Assembly (NCBI GenBank): GCA_964511945.1
Contig: CAZEHO010000018.1
Coordinates: 1 to 55,369, forward strand
Reading direction: 5' to 3'
DNA: 55,369 nucleotides
DNA from: CAZEHO01 sp964511945
GTDB lineage: Bacteria > Actinomycetota > Acidimicrobiia > Spongiisociales > UBA11373
Every line of letters begins with the position of its first letter. The stretch's first letter is position 1. The notes beneath the pieces were generated by a model that worked only from the letters and a program-made list of their open reading frames with translations, made no database searches and was not told the DNA's origin. Below, in pieces: positions 48,686 through 55,369 of the stretch. A program made the position numbers and the translations under genes.

Positions 48686-49348
48686 CTACGGCGTAAGGGC
48701 CACCAACCCAGCGGCCGCGGCGCTTGCCAAATCGGCCACAAACGCTCCGTCGATCGGAGCGGCGGCGAGGATGACGATCGCGCTGAGGTCATCGCCGCGG
48801 CGGATCAATACCTGAGCGCCGTACGCCGGATCCGCTTCGCCCACGGTGCCCTTGATCATGTAGGCGGCGCCGTCGTCCCCGAGTCCGGACACGTCGACGA
48901 CGTCGGTGAGTTCTGTGAGTTGGGGAGCGTCGAACTCCGCTTCCTCCTTCTCGAAGGGCTCACAGTCCGGGGTGAGATCGGCTGCCGTTGCCGAAACCAG
49001 TCGCTCGGCCAGGCCACCGGTGGCCGTGAGGACGACGTTGACGATCACGATGTCGTCCTGGCCGAAGACTGCAACCGCCCCGTCCAGCACCGGAAGTGGA
49101 TCGATCTCGGCACCGCAGGGACCACGCGGGTTCGACTCCTCCCGGAGGTTGGCGCGGTCGGGAGCGATCTCCTCGAGCCCGACCGGAGCACCTGTGGCGG
49201 CCAGCACCTCGTCGAGGGTGACCAGCGCCGGTCCCAGTTGCTCCTGGAGGGCCCCGTCCTCGAACGTTCCCGAGGGAGCGGCGCAGGCGGACGCCAGCAG
49301 GGCAACTCCGATGAGGAGGGCGAACGGGAAGCGGCGGGTCGTGGGCAC
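48686..49348 (-). CDS. Lipoprotein of unknown function
   Basis: A 220-residue lipoprotein with signal FPFALLIGVALLASACAAPS (lipobox ASAC). The mature protein is Ala/Glu-rich, with Cys in PRGPCGAEI and TPDCEPF, predicted alpha/beta, and ends AAAAGLVALTP. I see no enzyme motif. It is convergent with the response-regulator gene. Confidence 0.72.
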   Translation of the reverse strand: MPTTRRFPFALLIGVALLASACAAPSGTFEDGALQEQLGPALVTLDEVLAATGAPVGLEEIAPDRANLREESNPRGPCGAEIDPLPVLDGAVAVFGQDDIVIVNVVLTATGGLAERLVSATAADLTPDCEPFEKEEAEFDAPQLTELTDVVDVSGLGDDGAAYMIKGTVGEADPAYGAQVLIRRGDDLSAIVILAAAPIDGAFVADLASAAAAGLVALTP

Positions 49349-49405
49349 GGAACTCCTGTCGGTGTCTTTGGGGATTATGGCGGGTTCAGGGGAGAGGCGG
49401 TCGGG

Positions 49406-49909
49406 TCAGTCACCGGTTTCGCCGTCGACCATCTCCCGGAGGATGTCGGCGTGGCCCGCATGACGGGCCGTCTCCTCGATCATGTGCACGAGGACCCACC
49501 GGAGTGAGATAGCGAAGTCGGCATTGGCGGCCTGCACCTTCAGAGCCACCCCGGCTGCGATCGCCCGGCTGCGCTCGATCTCCGCCCGGTAGAACTCGCT
49601 GAGTCCGGCAACGGTCTCCCACTCCTCGACCCGGAAGTCGGCATCGGGGTCGTCCTCACTCCACGGGAACTCGACATCCTCACCGGCAAACACGCTGCGG
49701 AACCAGAAGCGCTCGACAAAGGCGAGGTGCTTGAGGATCCCGCCGAGGCTGGTACCCGAGGCGACCATCGGTCGCCGCGCCTCCTCATCCGAAACCCCGT
49801 CGACCTTCCAGAGGACGGTTTCCCTGAGGTAATCGAGGAACGCCGACAGTGTCTCATGCCCTTTGGCGGTATAGACGGTCCTTGGCTGAGTGCGGTCCCA
49901 ATCGCTCAT
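49406..49909 (-). CDS. DinB-family protein (DUF664-like)
   Basis: A 167-residue four-helix-bundle protein with GTSLGGILKHLAFVERFWFR and, near the C-terminus, LRWVLVHMIEETARHAGHAD. His residues in KHL, VHM and HAGH form the expected metal triad of DinB/YfiT-type proteins, which bind divalent metal and often act as thiol-dependent transferases. The DUF664 subgroup is common in actinobacteria. Downstream of kbl by 33 bases on the same strand, so it may be at the end of the threonine operon. Confidence 0.85.
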   Translation of the reverse strand: MSDWDRTQPRTVYTAKGHETLSAFLDYLRETVLWKVDGVSDEEARRPMVASGTSLGGILKHLAFVERFWFRSVFAGEDVEFPWSEDDPDADFRVEEWETVAGLSEFYRAEIERSRAIAAGVALKVQAANADFAISLRWVLVHMIEETARHAGHADILREMVDGETGD

Positions 49910-49942
49910 GCCGCCACGGTAGCCCCCACCACCGCGAGCCGG

Positions 49943-51130
49943 TTAGGCGATGACGCCGAGGGAGCGGCCGATCGCCGCAAACGCACCGATGCCCCGGCGC
50001 AGGTCGGTCTCATCGTGGGCTGCCGAGACCATGACCCTGATCCGGGCGGTGCCCCGGGGGACGGTCGGGTAGGCAATGGCCTGGGCGAAGACGCCGGCAT
50101 CGAACAGCCGCCGGCTGAACTCCTGGGCTAGAGATTCGTCGCCGAGGATGACGGGGGTGATCGGGGTCGCGCTGTTCCCGATGTCGAAGTCGAGGGCTGC
50201 CATCTGCTCCTTGAATGTGGCCGAGTTCGCCCACAACCGATCGACCAATTCGGTCGACTCCTCGAGGATGTCGACGGCTGCGATGCAGGCGGCGACGTCG
50301 GCCGGTGTTACCGCCGATGAGAAGAGGAAGGGCCTGGCACGCTGGCGCAGCCATTCGATGAGCACCGCAGGACCGGCCACATATCCGCCCATCACGCCGA
50401 ACGCTTTCGACATGGTGCCGACCTCGATTTCGACCCGGCCGTGGAGACCGAAGTGGTCGACGATGCCGCGCCCACCCCGGCCCATGACCCCTTCACCGTG
50501 GGCATCGTCCACCATCACCATTGCATCGTGACGATCGGCCACCTCGACGATCCGGTCGAGTGGGGCGATATCGCCGTCCATTGAGAACACCCCGTCGGTG
50601 ATGATCAGGATCCGACCGGCCCCTGCCGAACGGGCCTCGGCCAGGACCCGATCGAGGTCGTCGGGATCGGCGTGATCGTAGATGTAGCGGTCGGCCCGAC
50701 ACAATCGGACGCCGTCCACGATCGAGGCGTGATTGAGGGCGTCGGACACCACCGCATCGCCCTTGCCGACCAGCGTGGAGATCGTCCCGAGATTGGCCGT
50801 GAACCCGGACTGCAGCGAGATGGCGGCCTCGACGCCCTTGAATTCGGCCAGTCGCCGCTCCAGTTCGTCGTGCACGGTCATGGTGCCGGCGATCGTGCGA
50901 ACCGCCCCGGGACCGACTCCGTAACGATCCAGCGCGTCTTTCGCCGCAGCCACCAGGCGGGGGTCATCGGCGAGCCCGAGGTAGTTGTTGGAGCAGAAGT
51001 TCAGCACCCGGCGCCCGTCCACCGACAGCGAGGAGCCCTGCGGTCCGTCGATGTGCCGGATCGTGTTGTACAGCCCCTGGCTGCGGAGATCGTCGAGTTC
51101 ATCGGCGAGAAAGCGGACCTTGTCGGGCAT
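49943..51130 (-). CDS. kbl: Glycine C-acetyltransferase (2-amino-3-ketobutyrate CoA ligase)
   Basis: A 395-residue PLP enzyme of the alpha-oxoamine synthase family. Landmarks are NFCSNNYLGLADDP, MTVHDELERRLAEF, VDDAHGEGVMGRGGRGIVDH and the PLP-Lys motif IEVGTMSKAFGVMGGYVAG. It cleaves 2-amino-3-ketobutyrate with CoA to glycine and acetyl-CoA. Of the two ATGs at 51133 and 51130, the second has the better GAGG spacing. It directly follows tdh (TGATG junction), giving the complete threonine-to-glycine route. Confidence 0.93.
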   Translation of the reverse strand: MPDKVRFLADELDDLRSQGLYNTIRHIDGPQGSSLSVDGRRVLNFCSNNYLGLADDPRLVAAAKDALDRYGVGPGAVRTIAGTMTVHDELERRLAEFKGVEAAISLQSGFTANLGTISTLVGKGDAVVSDALNHASIVDGVRLCRADRYIYDHADPDDLDRVLAEARSAGAGRILIITDGVFSMDGDIAPLDRIVEVADRHDAMVMVDDAHGEGVMGRGGRGIVDHFGLHGRVEIEVGTMSKAFGVMGGYVAGPAVLIEWLRQRARPFLFSSAVTPADVAACIAAVDILEESTELVDRLWANSATFKEQMAALDFDIGNSATPITPVILGDESLAQEFSRRLFDAGVFAQAIAYPTVPRGTARIRVMVSAAHDETDLRRGIGAFAAIGRSLGVIA

Positions 51131-51132
51131 CA

Positions 51133-52197
51133 TCACCTCGTTGTCAAAGGGCCGTCGGCGTCGGCCGGGTCCACGAACATGACGACCTTTCCACATTCAC
51201 CGGACGCCATGAGGTCGAACGCCGTTTCGAAGTCATCGAGCGTGAACCGATGCGTCACCAGAGGACTGATGTCGACCGCACCGCTCCTGAGCAGCGCCCG
51301 CATCTGGAACCAGGTCTCCCAAAGGCGCCGGCCCACGATGCCGTGGACGGTCGCCCCTTTGAAGATGATCGCATCGTCGAAGTCGAAGCTGATGGGCTTG
51401 GAGAACAAGCCCAGCAGGGCTGCCTCACCACCGGGCTTGAGCAGCCGGAAGCCATCATCGATTGCCGACCCGACGCCCGACATCTCGAGGAGGACGTCGA
51501 CCCCTTCTCCTTCGGTCTCGTGTTCGATCGCGGCGACGACATCCACGTTGTGCGGATTGACGGTGGCATCGGCACCCATCGACCGGGCCATCGCCAGCCG
51601 AAAGTCGCTGACATCGCTGGCGTAGACGGAGCGAGCCCCGAGGGCGCGGGCGGCGGCTATTGCCATCACCCCGACCGGCCCGCAACCGGTCACCAGAACC
51701 TTGCGGCCGGCGACCTCGGGCGTCGAGGCGGTGTGCACCGCGTTCCCGAAGTTCTCCTGCAGTGATGCAATGGAATACGGCATGTCGGGTGGATCCGGCC
51801 ATGCGTTGGCGGCCGGCACCACGACGTATTCAGCGAACACGCCGTCGCGATGGACCCCCAGGATTTCGGTATGGGGGCACAGATGCCCCTTGGCAGTGCG
51901 GCACCATGAGCAGGTGTTGTCGACCACGTGGGATTCGACCGACACCAGAGTGCCGATCTCCGGAGTGCTGACCCCGGGGCCGAGTGCTTCGACGATCCCG
52001 CACATCTCGTGGCCGACCGTCAGCGGCGGCGTGACGTGCTCGGCCGCCCAGGGGTCCCAATTCCGAATGTGGAGATCCGTGCCGCAAATCGACGCTGCCT
52101 TCACCTGGAGCAGGACTTCACCCGGACCCGGCGCCGGCACCGGCAGGTCGACCATCTCGAGACCCGGAGCCGGCCCGGGTTTCACGATCGCGCGCAT
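51133..52197 (-). CDS. tdh: L-threonine 3-dehydrogenase, zinc-dependent
   Basis: A 354-residue medium-chain dehydrogenase. Catalytic zinc site: ASICGTDLHI with Cys and the TVGHEMCGIVE His-Glu pair. A structural zinc-type Cys cluster reads TCSWCRTAKGHLCPH, and the Rossmann motif is VTGCGPVGVMAIAAARALGA. WDPWAAEHVTPPLTVGHE and LQENFGNAVHTA are typical of Tdh rather than alcohol dehydrogenases. It oxidises threonine to 2-amino-3-ketobutyrate, used by the coupled Kbl. First gene of the operon. Confidence 0.93.
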   Translation of the reverse strand: MRAIVKPGPAPGLEMVDLPVPAPGPGEVLLQVKAASICGTDLHIRNWDPWAAEHVTPPLTVGHEMCGIVEALGPGVSTPEIGTLVSVESHVVDNTCSWCRTAKGHLCPHTEILGVHRDGVFAEYVVVPAANAWPDPPDMPYSIASLQENFGNAVHTASTPEVAGRKVLVTGCGPVGVMAIAAARALGARSVYASDVSDFRLAMARSMGADATVNPHNVDVVAAIEHETEGEGVDVLLEMSGVGSAIDDGFRLLKPGGEAALLGLFSKPISFDFDDAIIFKGATVHGIVGRRLWETWFQMRALLRSGAVDISPLVTHRFTLDDFETAFDLMASGECGKVVMFVDPADADGPLTTR

Positions 52198-52232
52198 CGC
52201 CGCTCACCCTACCGAGTCCGCTGAGCCTGAGT

Positions 52233-52739
52233 TCAGGTCGGGGAGGCCTCTCCGGCCAGGATGTCGGCGGCAATCTCCCTGGCAAGGGCGCGGATCCGCT
52301 TCCAGTCGCGGTAGTCACCGGCCTGAGCCTTCACGGCCCGCATCATCGCCCGCTCGCCGAAGCTGAGTTTCTCCGGATCGAGGATGCCGGAGAACATCGT
52401 GTGCCAGCGAGGTTCGAGCAGGTGGGTCAGCTCGGCGAGTTCGGAGGGCTGCTCCTCGATCAGCGGCTCGACATCTCCGAGGGGCCCGCTGCTGAATATC
52501 CAGCACGGAATCTCCCGCAGGGCCGTGCTGTGGTCGTGGGCGAACTGAAGTGCGCCGCCCAACCAACTGCCGCCGTAGAGCGAGCTCCCGAGCACGACGG
52601 CATCGAATCCCGCAACGTCCGCTTCACTCACCGGGGTCACGTTGGCTTCGAGACCGGCGGACCGGATGGTGTCGCCGATTGCTTCGGCGATCCCTGCGGT
52701 ACCGCCGTACTTGCTGGCATACGCAACGAGCACGTTCAC
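52233..52739 (-). CDS. Flavodoxin-domain protein (protoporphyrinogen oxidase-like)
   Basis: A 168-residue flavodoxin-fold protein from GTG 52739 (VNVLVAYASKYGGTAGIAEA). The phosphate-binding loop YASKYGGTAGI and the later VVLGSSLYGGSWLG fit the HemG/flavodoxin 5 group, which binds FMN and reduces quinone or oxidises protoporphyrinogen IX. The W-rich SSGPLGDVE segment and the C-terminal DYRDWKRIRALAREIAADIL also fit. Divergent from the SGNH hydrolase gene. Confidence 0.83.
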   Translation of the reverse strand: MNVLVAYASKYGGTAGIAEAIGDTIRSAGLEANVTPVSEADVAGFDAVVLGSSLYGGSWLGGALQFAHDHSTALREIPCWIFSSGPLGDVEPLIEEQPSELAELTHLLEPRWHTMFSGILDPEKLSFGERAMMRAVKAQAGDYRDWKRIRALAREIAADILAGEASPT

Positions 52740-52851
52740 GAATCCTCCCTCGCAGCTCGCTTGGCGAGGTGCCGCAAGCGTAGGAGGCGGGATCGCCACC
52801 CCGAAGCGCGTTCTCCGGACACCTGCTGCGGGCGGGGCATACTGAGACCGA

Positions 52852-54444
52852 ATGATCACTCGCAGGACCACCGCACTCGTCGGCTCGTGCGCCGTGGTGC
52901 TGGCGCTGGTGACGCCTCCGGTGACGGCGGCTGCTCCCGCGATCACCGTTCGTCCCGCCGTCGATGCCGAGGTATTGCCGCGCTTCGGCATCGACACCGA
53001 TCTCGACGGGCTCATCGACCTGCCGAACACGCTTGAGTACGTTCACGGACTGCCACCCGGTACTTGCGCCGGCACCTGCCCGGAAGCCGGATTCCCGGTG
53101 CGCCTCATCGGACGCATCGAGGGGCTCGACCCGGAGATGGCCACTCTTCCGATCTTCAGATATGAATGGTCGGTCGTCGGCCTCGGCATTGCGGGCCGTG
53201 AGGAGGCATCGGGACCCCTCGCGCAGCTGCGGCTGCCCGAGGGCGACTACTGGGTCGACCTGGCCGTGCGGCTTGCCCTTCCGTGGGGGTCGGTGCGCCT
53301 CCGAACCACGGCCCGATTCACGGTGAACGACGTGCTCGTCGTCGCGATCGGGGATTCGTATGCCTCCGGCGAGGGCAATCCCGAACTCACCCAGGAGGAA
53401 ACCGGAGTCGGTGAGGCGTGGGCCGATGGTGTCGGGAACATCCAGGTCGAGGCCGGCCATGCTGCCGCCCGGCGGACGACGGTGGCGTGGCCGGCACGTC
53501 TGGCCCTCGCAATCGAGGCCGCCGACCAGGAGTCGTCGGTGACATTCGTCTCTGTCGCCGCCAGCAGTGCCCGGATCGACGCCGGCCTGCTCGGACCCCA
53601 GGAGGGTGTTGCGGACAGGGGTCAGATCGATCAGGTCGCCGCCATGGTGGGGGAGCGCGAGATCGACATTCTCCTCATGTCGATCGGCGGCAACGACGTC
53701 GGATTCTCCAGGATCATCAGGGGCCTGGTGGACGCTGATCCCCTCTTCGACCCGATTTGCTACCGCACCGATCTCGCCAACATCTGGAACGCCGCTCGGG
53801 ATGGGGAGTGGAACCGCTCTTCTGCGATCCGCCCCGGCCTGCCGTTCGGCCTCACCTGCCGCTCGGTGCGCTCCGATGCCGGGTTTTGGATCCCGGGCTT
53901 GGAAGGACTGCCGCGGGCCTACGACCGGCTGGCGGATGCGATCACCCGCGACCTCTGGGTCGATACCACACTCCTCACCGAGTACCCGGACCCGACCGGC
54001 CGCCAGCGGAACGGCGGCGACGACATCTGCGGTGAGATCGTCGGAGATATCTTCTCCCCGTTCCGGTTCCTCGAGATCGATCGGAACGAGCAGCAGGAGG
54101 GGCGGACTCGTGTGATCGAGCCGCTCAACACTGCAGCCCGCGACGCGGCCGCCCGTCACGGTTGGGTGTTCGCGGGTGGTGTGGCCGGCGCCTTCTTCGA
54201 TGGTCACGGGTATTGCGCTCACGAACCGGATTACGGCGGCGGTGTCTTCTATCGCAACCCCGGGATGACCACACTCCTCCCGGTTTTCGGCGATCGGGTC
54301 ACATCGTGGTTCCGGACGGCGGCGCAATCCTCTCAGCTCCAGGGGCCGGGACGAAGGCCTGACACCACCGGCACCCTCCATCCGAATGAATTCGGCCATG
54401 CCGCGATGGCCCGTCTCGCACTCCAGGCGCTGGGACTGGGCTGA
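52852..54444 (+). CDS. Secreted SGNH hydrolase with N-terminal beta domain
   Basis: A 530-residue secreted protein. Signal peptide MITRRTTALVGSCAVVLALV precedes an Ig-like N-terminal region (about 30-160) and an SGNH domain: LVVAIGDSYASGEGNPEL (block I), IGGNDVGFSRII (GND) and the C-terminal TLHPNEFGHAAMARLA (His). Extra Cys residues (YCAHEPD, DDICGEI, LTCRSVR) suggest disulfides. The SYASGEGN form is common in large actinobacterial lipases and esterases. ATG follows a CATACT element by eight bases, consistent with leaderless transcription. Confidence 0.87.
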   Translation: MITRRTTALVGSCAVVLALVTPPVTAAAPAITVRPAVDAEVLPRFGIDTDLDGLIDLPNTLEYVHGLPPGTCAGTCPEAGFPVRLIGRIEGLDPEMATLPIFRYEWSVVGLGIAGREEASGPLAQLRLPEGDYWVDLAVRLALPWGSVRLRTTARFTVNDVLVVAIGDSYASGEGNPELTQEETGVGEAWADGVGNIQVEAGHAAARRTTVAWPARLALAIEAADQESSVTFVSVAASSARIDAGLLGPQEGVADRGQIDQVAAMVGEREIDILLMSIGGNDVGFSRIIRGLVDADPLFDPICYRTDLANIWNAARDGEWNRSSAIRPGLPFGLTCRSVRSDAGFWIPGLEGLPRAYDRLADAITRDLWVDTTLLTEYPDPTGRQRNGGDDICGEIVGDIFSPFRFLEIDRNEQQEGRTRVIEPLNTAARDAAARHGWVFAGGVAGAFFDGHGYCAHEPDYGGGVFYRNPGMTTLLPVFGDRVTSWFRTAAQSSQLQGPGRRPDTTGTLHPNEFGHAAMARLALQALGLG

Positions 54445-54566
54445 ACCCCGCGCGGTGACTAGTTACCCGTGGCGGCAGGAAATGGTGAAGACAACCACCC
54501 AGCGTGGCGATACTCTGCTCGGGCGACCACATACTGTGGTCTCTTGGCCGACTCGAGGAGCGACAC

Positions 54567-55208
54567 GTGCAGGAGGAGGTGCGCACCAGCCGCAGGACCG
54601 GGGTCATCGCCGTCGTCGCCGCGGTGATCGCTTTCGGGCTGTTCGTCGCGTTCCTCCCGAGGCTGCAACCCGACCCGGTCGTTCCTTCGGCAGCCTCGGG
54701 CGCCCCGGTGGATGCCCGCCCGGTTGGCAACACAGTTGCCGATGCCATCGGAGCACCGGCCACTTCGGCGACCACCACCACGGTTTCTCCGACGACGACC
54801 ACCATCCCGGTCGCGACTACCACCACGGTCCCACCGGAGCCGGAGCCGTCGCCGTATCAGGTTGATCCGCCACCCGGTGTCGACGCTGCAGTCGGCTTCA
54901 CGGTGTCGATCGGCAACGGGCATGACGGCAAGGAGGCTGTCCTCATCACCGACGGCGATCTGTTGACCTGGACCTTCCGGGTCACGAATGAGGGCAGCGA
55001 GTATTTGTGGGGCGTCTACGTCTACCTGGAGCTGCACGGTCCAGTTCAGTGCGACACCACGAGGCTGGCCCCAGGGCAGTCGGCGGAGTGCATCATCCAG
55101 ACCACGGCTCAGGAAGGCCGCCACGACGCCTGGGCATGGGTGACCGCGTGGACGTCCGATGCGATGATCGGGACCGACCTCCGCTACACGCTGGCGGTCA
55201 TTCCCTAG
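54567..55208 (+). CDS. Membrane-anchored protein with Thr-rich linker and DUF11-like domain
   Basis: A 213-residue type II membrane protein. GTG 54567 has GAGGAG six bases upstream. A short basic cytoplasmic end and one helix (GVIAVVAAVIAFGLFVAFLP) precede a low-complexity Thr/Pro linker and a beta-sandwich domain (GDLLTWTFRVTNEGSEYLWG, LAPGQSAECIIQTTAQEG) typical of DUF11/CARDB-like repeats used in cell-surface adhesion. The stop overlaps the convergent GerW-like gene. Confidence 0.75.
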   Translation: MQEEVRTSRRTGVIAVVAAVIAFGLFVAFLPRLQPDPVVPSAASGAPVDARPVGNTVADAIGAPATSATTTTVSPTTTTIPVATTTTVPPEPEPSPYQVDPPPGVDAAVGFTVSIGNGHDGKEAVLITDGDLLTWTFRVTNEGSEYLWGVYVYLELHGPVQCDTTRLAPGQSAECIIQTTAQEGRHDAWAWVTAWTSDAMIGTDLRYTLAVIP

Positions 55209-55369
55209 CCGCGCATCCGGCGTCGCGCCCCGAACAGCGACAGCACCGCGGCCAGCGCCGCGATCCCAATCCGGGTCATGTCGATGATCGGATGGATCTC
55301 GATCCCGTCGGGACCGATGGCAATAACGGCAACAGGGCGGCCCGCGGCACTCCCGCCGCCACCCCCGCC
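55205..55369 (-). CDS. GerW-family (YtfJ-like) protein, C-terminal part only
   Basis: A minus-strand frame open from the window edge to a TAG at 55205-55207: Gly-rich SAAGRPVAVIAIGPDGIEIH, then PIIDMTRIGIAALAAVLSLF and a basic tail RRRMRG. The Gly-rich segment, PVAVIAIGPDG and PIID-x-T and a terminal helix match the GerW (YtfJ) spore-germination family, also widespread in non-sporulating actinobacteria. Only 54 codons are visible, so the N-terminal domain lies outside the window. Stop codons of the convergent genes overlap. Confidence 0.72.
   Translation of the reverse strand, partial: GGGGGGSAAGRPVAVIAIGPDGIEIHPIIDMTRIGIAALAAVLSLFGARRRMRG

Noticed and set aside
52624..54399. 591-codon minus-strand ORF
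   Set aside because: Antisense shadow of the SGNH hydrolase and flavodoxin genes, both of which have clear family motifs.
1..55369. CRISPR arrays, rRNA and tRNA genes
   Set aside because: No regularly spaced repeats with unique spacers, and no rRNA or tRNA arm motifs were seen on either strand.

Overview
The window is a high-GC actinobacterial chromosome segment. Frequent GTG/TTG starts, Thr-rich linkers in lipoproteins, a GerW-family tail, Fur-family regulators and ATGA-coupled operons suggest an uncultured Acidimicrobiia-like organism. That taxonomic reading is inference: there is no rRNA or tRNA gene here.

Region 1 (1-26.4 kb) is accessory and partly decayed. It opens with a CbiM/NikM-type nickel/cobalt permease plus a PDGLE partner, behind a near-perfect Nur-like palindrome and next to a Fur-family regulator. 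Then come gene remnants (SIR2-like fragment, truncated membrane coiled-coil protein, terminase-like fragment, frameshifted HEPN-like gene, Ub-Mut7C fragment, cyclase fragment, furA remnant, frameshifted metallo-beta-lactamase-fold gene, twice-frameshifted tyrosine recombinase). These are mixed with intact genes: CDP-alcohol phosphotransferase, ECF sigma/anti-sigma pair, histidine kinase, diguanylate cyclase, a coupled opine-dehydrogenase-like/B12-mutase-like pair, a cyclic-nucleotide-binding protein, KatG, a large cyclase/NB-ARC regulator and an LLM flavin monooxygenase. A short interspersed repeat (core GGGTCTGACTCATC ... GGCTCTCCGACACC, usually followed by a hairpin) occurs about eight times, all within 2.4-20.5 kb.

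Region 2 (26.6-42.4 kb) is ordinary dense chromosome: lipoproteins, a GNAT acetyltransferase, a cyclase-TPR protein, a tyrosine phosphatase, an epimerase/steroid-reductase-like pair, a flippase-like membrane protein, an SGNH lipoprotein, an archaeal-type HypA with a Mrp/MinD-type HypB, an APH-like kinase, a PAP2 phosphatase and a two-gene 2-oxoacid:ferredoxin oxidoreductase.

Region 3 (42.4-55.4 kb) holds a second membrane histidine kinase, an SLC13-type transporter coupled to a cyclic-nucleotide-domain histidine kinase and a response regulator, a lipoprotein, a DinB protein, the threonine catabolic pair Tdh-Kbl, a flavodoxin, an SGNH hydrolase, a Thr-rich surface protein and the partial C-terminus of a GerW-family protein.

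Two themes link the window. Nickel handling appears at both ends of the annotated function (Nur-like box and permease; HypA/HypB), pointing to a nickel enzyme elsewhere in the genome. Nucleotide and phosphorelay signalling is unusually dense (two cyclase-domain proteins plus a fragment, two cyclic-nucleotide-binding proteins, one GGDEF protein, three histidine kinases, one response regulator). No CRISPR array or complete defence system was found; the SIR2-like and HEPN-like pieces look like remains of one.
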